Assembly: GCF_002105285.1 (NCBI RefSeq) | Contig: NZ_MUHR01000014.1 | Span: 57,207-121,206 of the forward strand | Origin: Planktotalea arctica | GTDB lineage: Bacteria; Pseudomonadota; Alphaproteobacteria; Rhodobacterales; Rhodobacteraceae | Length of the DNA stretch: 64,000 bases | Direction: 5' to 3' | Shown here: piece after piece, positions 35,804 to 44,934 of the stretch | Layout of the letters: each line of letters starts with the position of its first letter | How positions within the stretch are numbered: the stretch's first letter is position 1 | Notes under the pieces: generated by a model | The model's database searches: none | What the model was told of the DNA's origin: nothing | What the model saw: the letters and a program-made list of their open reading frames with translations, nothing else | Made by a program: the position numbers and the translations under genes

Positions 35804-36562
35804 ATGTCCACTGACACCCCCGCCACGCCGCACTCCAAATCTGCCCTTCTTGGCTTGGTCTTTTCCATGTTGCGCCGCCCGATAGAATACGGGCTGACCG
35901 GTGCGGCGCTGGTCGGCGTGCTCTACCTCGCCAATCAATCCAGCATTCTGCCCAAAGTGTTCAAAGGTGCCGGCTTCGAGGTAGAGTTTCAGGAACGCGT
36001 TATCCAGACCACCGCCGATACAGAGCAAGGGATCAAGGTTCTGCGCGCCAATATCAAGGATATGCGCAGCGAACTCGCCGCCCTGCGCGCCGCGCTGGAA
36101 ATCAACGATGCACCGCTTCTAGCACGGTCACTTGCCACCTCCGCACCTGCCGCACCCAGCTTTCAGGAGGACGCGGATGGTGCCAGCAAGGACAGTCTTC
36201 TGGTGAAGCAGGACCAGTTGATCCAAGCCGAGGGTTTCATCTGGCTTGGCACCTACGATCCAGCCTTGAACGCATGGACGGACGGCAGCGTGCAAACGCC
36301 CGGCGGGGGCGATCTACCAAGCCCGGACAGTCTTTCGGATCAAGTCTTGACCCTGACGACGACGATCAACGTGCGCGATGGCTACCCACCCAACAACGAG
36401 GCCTATTTCCGCGCCGTGCGCGCGATCGGCATCGCCGAAACCGGCACGCGCATCACCTTGCTCGCTGCACCGCAAACCTATGCGCGCGAAGAGGTGCAGC
36501 AAATCTGGGCGCATGTGGATGTACCGATGCGCCCCTACATCGGCTTTTCACAGTCAGATTGA
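35804..36562 (+). CDS. Membrane-anchored coiled-coil protein of unknown function
   Basis: The function of this 252-residue protein is not recognised. It has a cytoplasmic N-terminus of about 30 residues and one membrane segment (GLTGAALVGVLYLANQSSIL). A predicted coiled coil follows at about residues 65-97 (TADTEQGIKVLRANIKDMRS onward), then a Ser/Ala-rich linker. The C-terminal periplasmic domain (about 135-252) contains LTTTINVRDGYPPNNEAYFR and YAREEVQQIWAHVDV. The latter part resembles an SH3-like fold by pattern (TTTINVRDG), but this is a guess. It is followed eight bases later by a ferredoxin-like gene and then a SixA-like gene. Confidence 0.75.
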   Translation: MSTDTPATPHSKSALLGLVFSMLRRPIEYGLTGAALVGVLYLANQSSILPKVFKGAGFEVEFQERVIQTTADTEQGIKVLRANIKDMRSELAALRAALEINDAPLLARSLATSAPAAPSFQEDADGASKDSLLVKQDQLIQAEGFIWLGTYDPALNAWTDGSVQTPGGGDLPSPDSLSDQVLTLTTTINVRDGYPPNNEAYFRAVRAIGIAETGTRITLLAAPQTYAREEVQQIWAHVDVPMRPYIGFSQSD

Positions 36563-36570
36563 GAGCGGCG

Positions 36571-37203
36571 ATGAACACTGCGCTTGAACAGATAGAAAAG
36601 GCAGCGCGCCGCGCTCATCTTGCGGTCTTCGGCGCGCTTCATGAGGGCGAGGACACAATCATCCTGCTTGGGCCCCATGAACCCGGATTTTGGGCGCATG
36701 TTGAGGCAGAGCCGGAATTTCACGACGGTGCGCGCGATCCACTGGACCGCTTTTCGCGCCGCGTCATCACGGCACTGGCGCGCGAGCTAATTGGCACAGC
36801 GGTCTTTCCCTCGGATGGCCCGCCCTACCTGCCCTTCATCGCATGGGCCTTGGCCAGCGGGCGCGCTTGGGCCTCGCCCGTGGGGATGTTGGTCCATGAC
36901 ACGGCAGGCCTCTTCGTGTCTTACCGTGGGGCGTTGCGTCTATCTGGCAAAGTGGCGTTGCCCCGCCAGAGCGCGAACCCCTGCCTTGAGTGCGCCAAAC
37001 CCTGCATCAACGCCTGTCCGGTCGATGCGCTTGGCGCCGCAGCCTATGACGTCGCGGCCTGCAGGGCACATGTCAGAGCCACTGACACCGCCGCGTGCCG
37101 CTCAATCGGTTGCGCCGCGCGCCGCATTTGCCCGCTCTCGCAGCGCTACGCGCGCTTGCCCGAACAATCCGCTTTTCACATGCGCGCTTTTTTGGGAGAG
37201 TAA
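36571..37203 (+). CDS. 4Fe-4S ferredoxin-domain protein
   Basis: This 210-residue protein has an N-terminal domain of unknown type (ARRAHLAVFGALHEGEDTII; PPYLPFIAWALASGRAW). A C-terminal cysteine-rich region reads CLECAKPCINACPVDAL and later CRSIGCAARRICPL. The first set is a complete CxxCxxxCxxxCP cluster motif. The layout is partly like the Fe-S end of epoxyqueuosine reductase, but the rest does not match QueG. It may be a redox or maturation protein. The start at 36571 follows the previous stop by eight bases, and the next gene starts three bases after its stop. Confidence 0.78.
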   Translation: MNTALEQIEKAARRAHLAVFGALHEGEDTIILLGPHEPGFWAHVEAEPEFHDGARDPLDRFSRRVITALARELIGTAVFPSDGPPYLPFIAWALASGRAWASPVGMLVHDTAGLFVSYRGALRLSGKVALPRQSANPCLECAKPCINACPVDALGAAAYDVAACRAHVRATDTAACRSIGCAARRICPLSQRYARLPEQSAFHMRAFLGE

Positions 37204-37206
37204 GCC

Positions 37207-37695
37207 ATGAGCAAAACACTGATCATCATGCGCCACGCCAAATCCAGCTGGGACACACCCTTTGAGGATATCGAGCGCCCCCTCAATCAACGCGGCAGGG
37301 ACGGGGCTGGTGCCTTGGGCGATTGGCTGCGGCGATTGTCCTTGTCGCCCGATGAAATCCTGTGCTCCAGCGCCAAGCGTACCCGGGAAACCGGTGCGCT
37401 ATTGCAACTCGATGCCCCGATGACCTCCATGCAAGGCCTCTATATGGCCTCCTGCGACGTAATGATGAACAAGGTCCAAAAGGCCACAGGCGACACAGTC
37501 CTGCTCATCGCCCATAATCCCGGCATCGGCGAGTTCGCCGAGCGCCTTGCGCAAGCCGTGCCCAATCATCCCCGCTTTTTCGACTACCCCTCGGGTGCAA
37601 CAACAGTGTTTTCCTGCGCGATTGAAAGCTGGAGCGATCTCGCATTCGGTGCCTGCATTGCTAACCACTTCACCACACCCAAAGACCTTCTTTAA
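37207..37695 (+). CDS. SixA-like histidine phosphatase
   Basis: This 162-residue protein of the phosphoglycerate-mutase-like superfamily has the catalytic RHGE-type motif in the SixA form (IIMRHAKSSWDTP, His11 region). It also has SSAKRTRETGALLQ and LIAHNPGIGEFAERLA with the second histidine. SixA in E. coli dephosphorylates phosphohistidine on ArcB or NPr. The target here is unknown. It is last in a closely spaced trio with the coiled-coil and ferredoxin-like genes. Repeat copy C follows ten bases after its stop. Confidence 0.9.
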   Translation: MSKTLIIMRHAKSSWDTPFEDIERPLNQRGRDGAGALGDWLRRLSLSPDEILCSSAKRTRETGALLQLDAPMTSMQGLYMASCDVMMNKVQKATGDTVLLIAHNPGIGEFAERLAQAVPNHPRFFDYPSGATTVFSCAIESWSDLAFGACIANHFTTPKDLL

Positions 37696-37704
37696 CTATT
37701 CTCC

Positions 37705-37759
37705 GGTCCCAAATACCTCGGGGGGTCTTGGCCTAGCCAAGACGGGGCAGAGCCCCCCA
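37705..37759. repeat. Dispersed GC-rich hairpin repeat, copy C (reverse orientation)
   Basis: The sequence CCCAAATACCTCGGGGGG is followed by the hairpin GTCTTGGC/GCCAAGAC and GGGGCAGAGCCCC. Its reverse complement, with CCCCCGAGGTATTT, matches copy A almost exactly, and the internal GTCTTGGC hairpin matches copy B. It sits between the convergent SixA and aapP genes. Confidence 0.85.
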
Positions 37760-37761
37760 AA

Positions 37762-37788
37762 CAAAAAAGACAGGCCCTAAGGCCTGCC
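37762..37788 (-). terminator. Rho-independent terminator after aapP
   Basis: On the minus strand CAGGCC (37786-37781) pairs with GGCCTG (37776-37771) around a short loop, followed by C and six T (37768-37763). It lies 28 bases after the aapP stop and ends the aap operon. Confidence 0.85.
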
Positions 37789-37816
37789 CTTTGAAAAACA
37801 CCAATGTGCTTTAAAC

Positions 37817-38581
37817 TCAATGACCCAGAATCTGGCTTAGGAACAGTTGCGTGCGCTCGGATTGCGGGTTGTTGAAGAACTCTTCCGGCTCGTTCTGCTC
37901 CACGATCTGGCCTTGGTCCATAAAGATCACGCGGTTTGCAACCTGACGCGCAAAACCCATTTCATGCGTGACGCAGAGCATGGTCATACCCTCTTCCGCC
38001 AACTCGATCATAGTGTCGAGCACTTCCTTGATCATCTCTGGATCAAGCGCCGAGGTCGGCTCGTCGAAGAGCATGATGCGCGGCTGCATGCAAAGCGAGC
38101 GCGCAATCGCGACGCGCTGCTGTTGACCACCCGAAAGCTGGCCAGGATACTTGTCCGCCTGCTCGGGAATCTTCACCTTTTCAAGGAAGTGCATCGCCAG
38201 TTCTTCAGCTTCTTTCTTGGGCGTTTTGCGCACCCAGATCGGGGCCAGCGTACAGTTCTCGAGGATCGTCAGATGCGGAAACAGGTTGAAGTGCTGGAAG
38301 CACATCCCTACCTCAGAGCGGATTTTGTCGATATTTTTGATGTCGGACGACAGAACCGTGCCATCGACTTCGATCCGGCCCTGTTGATGTTCTTCCAGCG
38401 CGTTGATGCAGCGGATAAGCGTCGATTTACCGGAACCGGATGGTCCGCAAATCACGATCCGCTCGCCGCGATAGACCGTAAGGTCGATATCGCGCAGCAC
38501 GTGGAATGCACCGTACCATTTGTTCATATTCTCGATCGAAATGGCGACCTCGTCGGACACCTGAAGATTTGCTTCGGCCAT
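37817..38581 (-). CDS. aapP: General L-amino acid ABC transporter ATP-binding protein
   Basis: The 254-residue ATPase has Walker [10 protein letters not shown], signature [16 protein letters not shown] and Walker [16 protein letters not shown], followed by [20 protein letters not shown], the polar amino-acid importer type. The start at 38581 has AAGGAGG eight bases upstream; the frame extends 54 codons beyond it into aapM. It powers uptake by the AapQ-AapM permease. It is the last gene of aapJQMP. Confidence 0.96.
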   Translation of the reverse strand: MAEANLQVSDEVAISIENMNKWYGAFHVLRDIDLTVYRGERIVICGPSGSGKSTLIRCINALEEHQQGRIEVDGTVLSSDIKNIDKIRSEVGMCFQHFNLFPHLTILENCTLAPIWVRKTPKKEAEELAMHFLEKVKIPEQADKYPGQLSGGQQQRVAIARSLCMQPRIMLFDEPTSALDPEMIKEVLDTMIELAEEGMTMLCVTHEMGFARQVANRVIFMDQGQIVEQNEPEEFFNNPQSERTQLFLSQILGH

Positions 38582-38597
38582 CTGTTCAGCCTCCTTA

Positions 38598-39893
38598 TTA
38601 TCTATGTCCGGTTGCGAGCTGACGCTCCAACCATTGTGAATATTGCGAAATGCCATAGCAGATCGGGAAGAAGAACAAGACCGCCGCGAGCCATAGCTCC
38701 CAGTAGACGCCGTTCCATTCCGTCGATGCCAAAATCGGGCCACGGATCATCCCAACCAGATCGAACATCGAAATGACCGACACGAGAACCGTATCCTTGA
38801 ACAGCCCCACCGCCACGTTCACGATTCCCGGGATAGAAATCTTGAGCGCCTGTGGCAGAATGATCAGGCGCATGGACTGCGCATAATCAAGGCCAAGGCT
38901 GCCTGCGGCTTCCGCTTGTCCCTTTGGCAGGGCCGCAAGGCCGCCGCGCACCACTTCGGCGATATAAGCCGCCGAGAACATGGTGATCATTATGATCACA
39001 CGCAGGATAAGGTCAAAGTTTGAGCCCGGTGGCAGGAAGTAACCCAGAACCACGTTTGCCACGAAGAGCAATGTAATCAGCGGAACGCCGCGAATGAATT
39101 CAATGAAGACCACGCAAATCCATTTGATAATCAGCATGTCCGACTGACGGCCAAGGGCCAGCATAATACCAAGCGGCAAGGACAGCGATACGCAGACCAC
39201 GCCAAGGATGAAGTTCAACATGAACCCGCCCATGTCGCGCGATGGCACCGGTTCAAGCGCGAGAACGTCAGACAGCGGCTCGGTAACATAGCCCATAAAC
39301 GACCAGAATATCACCGTTGCGAGAATGCCGCCAATGAGGCCCATCGCAAAACTTTGGTACTCCAGCTTGGTGAATACCACGTAACCGACAATCAGACCAA
39401 GTGCGACCATGACAGGGACAATCAAAGAACCGCCCCAGATCAACCAGAACGCCACCAGCGGGAAGATCGCCGTGATGATCAGCATCTTGCGCGGCAGCTT
39501 GTTGAACAACACAGGCGCGGCCGCGAAGAACAGCGCGAAGAAGGCTACCGTTGGGCGCCAGTATTCTTCGCTTGGATACTTGAAGCCGAACAAAAGCTGG
39601 GGCCAGCGTTCTGTCAGGACCGAGAAACAGCCCCCCGTTTTACCTTGCAGGATTTCACGGCATTCGGCCAAAGAATTCGTGGACCAGACGCCATTATAAA
39701 ACCAAGGAAAAGCACCAGACACGATAAGATAAACGAAATAGATCGCGACCAGCGTCAGGATCGAGTTGAAGACCCCATCAAACAGGTTTCGTTTAACCCA
39801 AGCCAAGGGGCCTGATGCAAGCACGGGCGGGGTTTGCTCTGCGAGCATTGCATCGCGCACGAAAGCGATAGGTTTGGTGTTGGTTTTGCTCAT
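38598..39893 (-). CDS. aapM: General L-amino acid ABC transporter permease AapM
   Basis: The 431-residue permease has about eight membrane segments. The inner-membrane coupling motif is [20 protein letters not shown] followed by [20 protein letters not shown], characteristic of His/Glu/Gln/Arg/opine permeases. The insertion of several extra N-terminal membrane segments is typical of AapM. Only one base separates it from aapQ, which indicates coupling. Confidence 0.95.
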   Translation of the reverse strand: MSKTNTKPIAFVRDAMLAEQTPPVLASGPLAWVKRNLFDGVFNSILTLVAIYFVYLIVSGAFPWFYNGVWSTNSLAECREILQGKTGGCFSVLTERWPQLLFGFKYPSEEYWRPTVAFFALFFAAAPVLFNKLPRKMLIITAIFPLVAFWLIWGGSLIVPVMVALGLIVGYVVFTKLEYQSFAMGLIGGILATVIFWSFMGYVTEPLSDVLALEPVPSRDMGGFMLNFILGVVCVSLSLPLGIMLALGRQSDMLIIKWICVVFIEFIRGVPLITLLFVANVVLGYFLPPGSNFDLILRVIIMITMFSAAYIAEVVRGGLAALPKGQAEAAGSLGLDYAQSMRLIILPQALKISIPGIVNVAVGLFKDTVLVSVISMFDLVGMIRGPILASTEWNGVYWELWLAAVLFFFPICYGISQYSQWLERQLATGHR

Positions 39894-39894
39894 C

Positions 39895-41109
39895 CTACCG
39901 CTCCTTCAATTTTACAGAATTGTTATACACGTTCATCACCGCAGAAATGCTGAGGCTGATCACCAGATAGAAGGCCATGAGCAGCAGAACCGTTTCAATC
40001 GCGCGGCCCGTCTGGTTGAGCGTAATGCCCCCCAGCGTGCCCGTGACATCCATGTAGCCCACCGCGATCGCCAGCGACGAGTTCTTGGTGATGTTCAGGT
40101 ATTGCGAAATTAGCGGCGGAATGATCACCCGAAGGGCTTGCGGCAGGATCACGAGGTTCATAATGCGCCCCGGGCGCAGCCCGAGCGAGGCCGCAGCCTC
40201 GGTTTGCCCCGTGGAAATCGCAAGGATACCCGCACGCACGTTTTCCGCAATGAAGGCCGCCGTGTAGATCGAAAGCGCGAAGGTGAGCGCGATGAAAGAG
40301 TTGCGCGCATAAATGCCGCCTTGGAAGTTGAAACCCTTGAGGGCAGGGTAATCCAAGGTGATCGGCTGCCCCATAATGAAGAACATCGCGATGACGGGAA
40401 CGAAGAACAGACCGATGGAAGGCCAAAGCGTTGAAACCATGCGGCCATGATCGAAGAGCTGCTGTTTGGCATAGCGTCGATAGCCCCAAATTCCGACAAG
40501 CGACGCGGCGAAGGTCAAAACGACGAACAGCGAGCCAGGGCCGAAAACGGGTTTGGGGAAATAGAAGCCGCGCCCGGTAAAGGCGAACGACCCAAAGACC
40601 ATGCTTGCCGTCGCATCATCACCGCGAAACTCTCGCGGCTGCGGTAGCACGGCCACAAAGACCGCCATGATAATCAGGATCCAGATCAACACGGGCACAT
40701 TGCGGAAGATTTCCACATAGACGCCCATCAATTTGTTGACGAGCCAGTTGTTGCTCAGGCGCAGGACACCGACAATCACGCCAATGACGGTTGCGAAGAA
40801 ACACGCGACCACTGCAACGAGCAGCGTGTTCAACATGCCCACAACAGCAGCGCGCATGTGAGTTGACTGGGATGTGTACTCGATCAAGCGCTGGTTGATG
40901 TCATAGCCCGCAGGCTCGCCAAGGAACCGGTACGAGATGTTCAGACCAGCCGCCTTGAGGTTGGCAATAAGATTGCTTCCCAAATAAGCGAAGGCCGCGA
41001 TCAGCGCGATCAAAGCAATAAATTGAAAGGTGTAAGAGCGGTAGCGCGTATCGTTGATAAGCATCGATACACGAAATCCGCCCTTGGGAGGGTCAGATAA
41101 AGTCGTCAT
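39895..41109 (-). CDS. aapQ: General L-amino acid ABC transporter permease AapQ
   Basis: The 404-residue permease has the coupling motif AENVRAGILAISTGQTEAAA followed by SLGLRPGRIMNLVILPQALR. It includes the long central loop typical of AapQ (about residues 165-190). Like AapM it forms half of the membrane channel. It is separated from aapJ by a 138-base gap that contains a terminator-like hairpin. Confidence 0.95.
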   Translation of the reverse strand: MTTLSDPPKGGFRVSMLINDTRYRSYTFQFIALIALIAAFAYLGSNLIANLKAAGLNISYRFLGEPAGYDINQRLIEYTSQSTHMRAAVVGMLNTLLVAVVACFFATVIGVIVGVLRLSNNWLVNKLMGVYVEIFRNVPVLIWILIIMAVFVAVLPQPREFRGDDATASMVFGSFAFTGRGFYFPKPVFGPGSLFVVLTFAASLVGIWGYRRYAKQQLFDHGRMVSTLWPSIGLFFVPVIAMFFIMGQPITLDYPALKGFNFQGGIYARNSFIALTFALSIYTAAFIAENVRAGILAISTGQTEAAASLGLRPGRIMNLVILPQALRVIIPPLISQYLNITKNSSLAIAVGYMDVTGTLGGITLNQTGRAIETVLLLMAFYLVISLSISAVMNVYNNSVKLKER

Positions 41110-41202
41110 GGACTGTTCCCTGATTTGCGGCCCTCTGTCGAAGCCTGCCAGTTGATCCGGTCATGGCTCAGGAGCTGCTTTTTCTAATCAATTTCGTAGA
41201 AA

Positions 41203-41234
41203 AGAAGGGCGCGAAAGTTTTTCCGCGCCCTTCT
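41203..41234 (-). terminator. Terminator or attenuator hairpin between aapJ and aapQ
   Basis: On the minus strand AGAAGGGCGCG (41234-41224) pairs perfectly over 11 bases with CGCGCCCTTCT (41213-41203), followed by TTTCTACG. It starts 14 bases after the aapJ stop codon. It probably lets the binding-protein gene be expressed at a higher level than the permease genes. Confidence 0.85.
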
Positions 41235-41247
41235 GTGTCAAACCGGA

Positions 41248-42267
41248 TTAACGGAATGGCGGAACGTAGAGCAGACCACCGTCTGTCCACTGAGCGTTCA
41301 GACCGCGAGACAGACCGATTGGTGTATTCTCACCAATGTTCTTCTCGAAGATCTCGGCGTAGTTACCGCCAGCCATGATCGCGTTTTTCGCCCAGTCAGC
41401 GGACAGACCAAGCATTTCGCCCAATGTGCCTTCTGTACCAAGAATACGGTTGATCTCTGGGTTGTTGCCAGCTGCTGCACCAAGCTCTGCGATGTTTGCA
41501 GATGTGATGCCGACTTCTTCAGCTGCGATCAGTGCGTTCAGAGTCCAGCGAACAACGTCGCCCCACTCGTTGTCACCGTGACGCACCAATGGGCCGAGTG
41601 GCTCTTTGGAGATGATCTCTGGCAGAACAACGTGGTCGCCCGGGTTCTCGAATGCTGCGCGTGTTGCAGCAAGGCCGGATGCGTCTGTTGTGTAAACGTC
41701 GCAAGCACCTTCAAGATACAGCGGCTGTGCTTCAGCGTTTGTCTCGATTGGGACCGGCTCATAAGAGATGTTGTTGGTACGGAAGAAGTCCGCCAAGTTC
41801 AGCTCTGTTGTGGTACCAGTCTGGATGCAGACAGTCGCGCCGTCCAGCTCTTTAGCGGAAGATACGCCAAGCGCCTTTGGGACCATGAAGCCCTGACCGT
41901 CGTAGTAGTTCACGCCGGCAAATTCGAACTTGAGGTCGACATCGCGAGAGAACGTCCATGTGGTGTTACGCGCAAGTACGTCGATCTCGCCGGAAGCGAG
42001 CGCCGTGAAGCGTGTTTTGCCGGTTGTTGGAACGAACTCGACTGCTTTGGGGTCGCCCAGAACAGCAGCTGCGATCGCGCGGCAGACGCCGACATCGAAG
42101 CCCTGCCATTCGCCGTTCGCATCCGGTGCCGCAAAACCAACGAGACCCGTGGTCACGCCGCAGTTCAGCTTGCCGCGCGCTTTGACATCGTCAAGCGTAC
42201 CGGCTGCCGCAACGCCAGCCGCAAGGCTCGCAACGGTCATCGCACCAAAAAATACGGATTTTTTCAT
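41248..42267 (-). CDS. aapJ: General L-amino acid ABC transporter substrate-binding protein
   Basis: The 339-residue periplasmic receptor has a Sec signal peptide (MKKSVFFGAMTVASLAAGVA, cleaved near AAA-GTLDD). The mature part has KARGKLNCGVTTGLVGFAAP, GFDVGVCRAIAAAVLGD and NTTWTFSRDVDLKFEFAGVN, matching AapJ/BztA, which bind many L-amino acids. GAGG precedes the start. It is first in the operon and is followed by an intergenic hairpin. Confidence 0.96.
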   Translation of the reverse strand: MKKSVFFGAMTVASLAAGVAAAGTLDDVKARGKLNCGVTTGLVGFAAPDANGEWQGFDVGVCRAIAAAVLGDPKAVEFVPTTGKTRFTALASGEIDVLARNTTWTFSRDVDLKFEFAGVNYYDGQGFMVPKALGVSSAKELDGATVCIQTGTTTELNLADFFRTNNISYEPVPIETNAEAQPLYLEGACDVYTTDASGLAATRAAFENPGDHVVLPEIISKEPLGPLVRHGDNEWGDVVRWTLNALIAAEEVGITSANIAELGAAAGNNPEINRILGTEGTLGEMLGLSADWAKNAIMAGGNYAEIFEKNIGENTPIGLSRGLNAQWTDGGLLYVPPFR

Positions 42268-42488
42268 TTTTACCTCTTCCTGATTTCCCGCTCTTGTTGA
42301 GCGGTTCCTCCCACGAGTGGACGCGGGGTTTCATACCAAAGAGGGGTTTTGCCCCCCTCAGTGGCAGCAAGTTTGTCCGCAAGAGCACTCAAAGGTCAAG
42401 TGCAAGATGGAGGTAATTTTCCCGAAATCCCGTCAGGCGCCCTTAGGTTACCTGCAAGCGCCTGTTTTCTATACGAACGCGTTACAGA

Positions 42489-43205
42489 TCAGGGCGCGGT
42501 GCGCGAAAGCTTGTAAAACGTATAGGCATGCTCGAAGGCTGCGCGCTTGATATTTGCGGCCTCCTCGGCGTCCTCATCTGTGCCCCATTGCTCTTGCTGA
42601 TAGCGCTCGTCAAGGCGCGAAAGCTCCCATAAATCCGCTGGCTGTGCCCACTCATGGATCGCTGCCAGACCGATCACAAAAGAACCGGGAAGCGTGATCA
42701 GATCATGCGCCGCCGTCAGCTCAAACGCGCTCATGGGGCTCAACAACTCCCGCAAAACTGTCAGGCTTTGGGCCGGTTGAGGCGCGAACATTACGCCCTG
42801 AACCGGCGTCAAAGGCGCATCGAATGCCATGGTGCACCATGCTAGCAACGGGTCCCAATGCTGCGCTTGGCGCTCGATAAGCGCCTCGGGCTGGGCTGCG
42901 CGGTAGCACAATAGATCCGTGCCGGCATAGTCGGCCAGCATATCAGCGACCGCATCAAACTGCGGTGTCACCTTGTCCACCGCTGAATTGGCCGAGCGCG
43001 TCACAGGCATGGTGTTGGGGTTGATCACTTTGCCTTGCGCCTGCCACTCTGCCGCCATCGCCGCGGCCATGGCGCGCGTCGGCACGACCAGCGCAGCCTT
43101 GCCCGGCGTCTTGATCGCGCGCGCATCCAGATGGACCGTATAGCCGGTCTCAAGCTCGATCACCTCGGCGCGCTCCCAAAAGCGCTTCATTTTCCAGTCA
43201 GACAT
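42489..43205 (-). CDS. ATP12-family F1-ATPase assembly chaperone
   Basis: The 238-residue protein matches the ATP12 family, which in mitochondria and alphaproteobacteria helps assemble the F1 alpha subunit. Family traits include KRFWERAEVIELETGYTVHL and DARAIKTPGKAALVVPTRAM, then DLLCYRAAQPEALIERQAQH with WDPLLAW. The start at 43205 overlaps the HAD gene stop by eight bases, consistent with coupling. It is the last gene of the minus-strand unit starting with the HtrA gene. Confidence 0.92.
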   Translation of the reverse strand: MSDWKMKRFWERAEVIELETGYTVHLDARAIKTPGKAALVVPTRAMAAAMAAEWQAQGKVINPNTMPVTRSANSAVDKVTPQFDAVADMLADYAGTDLLCYRAAQPEALIERQAQHWDPLLAWCTMAFDAPLTPVQGVMFAPQPAQSLTVLRELLSPMSAFELTAAHDLITLPGSFVIGLAAIHEWAQPADLWELSRLDERYQQEQWGTDEDAEEAANIKRAAFEHAYTFYKLSRTAP

Positions 43206-43878
43206 GGGACGTGCTCCAAAGCGTTTCGAGCGCAAGAACAAGCTGCGCGTAAGTTTCTACAAACACCTCCGCCCCGGCAAGGCGCGCGACGTCGTGATAG
43301 CCCCAAGTGACAGCGATAAAAGCCACACCTGCCGCATGCGCCATATCACGATCAAAGCTGGTATCGCCGATCATTACCGTGTCCTGCGGCGCAACACCTA
43401 GCTCGCGCATCGCTTGAAACAGCATCGACGGATTGGGCTTGCTGGGATGATCATCCGCCACTTGACGCGTCAGAAAAACGCCCTCTAGCCCATGCGCTTC
43501 GATCAGCTTGTCCAGCCCTCTGCGCGATTTCCCCGTGGCGACGCCAAGCAAGACTTCATCTTGCCCTTTTAAACTCATGAGAGCAGCGCGCGCACCCGGG
43601 TAGAGCGGCGAAGAGATGTCCGCGCCTTGCAACCGGCGTAGGCCCGCATAGGCATCCTTGTAGCCTTGCACCATACGCGTGCAGGTCGGTGCATCACAGG
43701 CTGGCGCGAGGATCGGGATCGCCACATCGAGGGACAGACCAACAATGCCAAGCACCGCCGCGCGCTCCGGCTCCTCCAGCCCTTCGGCTTGGAACGCGCC
43801 GGACATGGCGGCCAGTATATCCGCCTGACTGTCGACGAGCGTGCCGTCCACATCGAAAATAACCGCTTTAAGTGTCAC
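43198..43878 (-). CDS. HAD-superfamily hydrolase, phosphoglycolate-phosphatase-like
   Basis: The 226-residue HAD-IA hydrolase has motif I FDVDGTLVDSQ (Asp9 and Asp11), motif II GVATGKSRRGLDKL, and motif III/IV KPNPSMLFQAMRELGVAPQD followed by TVMIGDTSFDRDMA. It has a four-helix cap after residue 15. Members dephosphorylate small phosphometabolites; the substrate is unknown. It lies 12 bases after the pseudouridine synthase gene and overlaps the ATP12 gene. Confidence 0.9.
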   Translation of the reverse strand: MTLKAVIFDVDGTLVDSQADILAAMSGAFQAEGLEEPERAAVLGIVGLSLDVAIPILAPACDAPTCTRMVQGYKDAYAGLRRLQGADISSPLYPGARAALMSLKGQDEVLLGVATGKSRRGLDKLIEAHGLEGVFLTRQVADDHPSKPNPSMLFQAMRELGVAPQDTVMIGDTSFDRDMAHAAGVAFIAVTWGYHDVARLAGAEVFVETYAQLVLALETLWSTSHV

Positions 43879-43890
43879 GACATCAACTCT

Positions 43891-44934
43891 TTACATCAAC
43901 TCTTCGAACGGGTCTTCGGGAACTTCTTTGGGATTCCATGCAAAGGTATCCCAAGTGCGCTGCATGTGATCGGGCAGTGGCGCGATGACGTGCAGCATTT
44001 CCTTTGTCGCCGGATGCTCGATCTGCAAAGAGCGCGCGTGCAGGTGCAGTTTCTTGCTCAGATCGCCGCCAAGCTGCGCGCCCCAGCCATCGCCTAGATT
44101 TTCCTGACCGGAGCCACCGTATTTGCCGTCTCCCACTACAGGATGCCCCATCTCTGCCATATGCGCGCGCAGCTGGTGCGTGCGGCCGGTTATGGGAATC
44201 AGCGCGCACCACGCGGTGCGCTGGCCTGCGGTTTCAAGCACTGCGTAATCCGTCAGCGCACGCTTCGCGCCCTCTGTCTGGTCGACCTCGCGGGGATGGA
44301 TGCAGATCATCTTTTCCCCCTCGCCGCGCGCGCCGTGCCCCGGGGCTTTCATCAGCCCGTATTTGATTGTGCCCATGCGCGGGTTGGGCACGCCAGCGAT
44401 GGCGGCCCAGTAAATCTTGCGCGTAGCGCGGTGGCGAAAGGACGCTGTCAGATCAGCCGTAGCGCGGCGCGTGCGCCCCAGAATGAGAACACCCGAAGTG
44501 TCCTTATCGAGGCGATGCACGAGGCGCGGGCGTTCTTCGGCATCATACATCAGCGCATCAAGCAAGCCATCCACATGGCGCGCGTGCCCCGTGCCGCCCT
44601 GAACCGGCAGGCCAGCGGGCTTGTTAAGCACGATCACCTGATCGTCTTTGTAGATCACGCAGGAACGGATGAATTTCGTATCCGCCGCGCTGACGCGCGA
44701 TTGCGGCGCATGTTTGGGCGCATCGCTGTCCGGCAGCGGCGGGATGCGCAATTGCTGGCCAGCATTGACGCGGCTGTTGGCTTTGACGCGGCCGCCATCG
44801 AGGCGCAGCTCGCCCTTGCGGCACATCTTTTCGATCATGCCTTGGGTGATCTTCGGAAACTTGCGCTTGAGAAAGCGATCAAGGCGTTGATCGCCGTCGT
44901 CTTCTTCAATCATGATCGTTTGAACGCGGCTCAT
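43891..44934 (-). CDS. rluC: RluA-family 23S rRNA pseudouridine synthase (RluC-like)
   Basis: The 347-residue enzyme has an N-terminal S4 RNA-binding domain (about residues 15-65: DQRLDRFLKRKFPKITQGMI) and the RluA catalytic domain with HRLDKDTSGVLIL, which carries the catalytic Asp143. It also shows GRTHQLRAHMAEMGHPVVGD. RluC modifies 23S rRNA positions 955, 2504 and 2580 in E. coli; RluD-like specificity is possible. The start at 44934 gives an ATGA overlap with the crcB stop and AGGA eight bases upstream, so it is preferred over the ATG at 44940. Confidence 0.9.
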   Translation of the reverse strand: MSRVQTIMIEEDDGDQRLDRFLKRKFPKITQGMIEKMCRKGELRLDGGRVKANSRVNAGQQLRIPPLPDSDAPKHAPQSRVSAADTKFIRSCVIYKDDQVIVLNKPAGLPVQGGTGHARHVDGLLDALMYDAEERPRLVHRLDKDTSGVLILGRTRRATADLTASFRHRATRKIYWAAIAGVPNPRMGTIKYGLMKAPGHGARGEGEKMICIHPREVDQTEGAKRALTDYAVLETAGQRTAWCALIPITGRTHQLRAHMAEMGHPVVGDGKYGGSGQENLGDGWGAQLGGDLSKKLHLHARSLQIEHPATKEMLHVIAPLPDHMQRTWDTFAWNPKEVPEDPFEELM

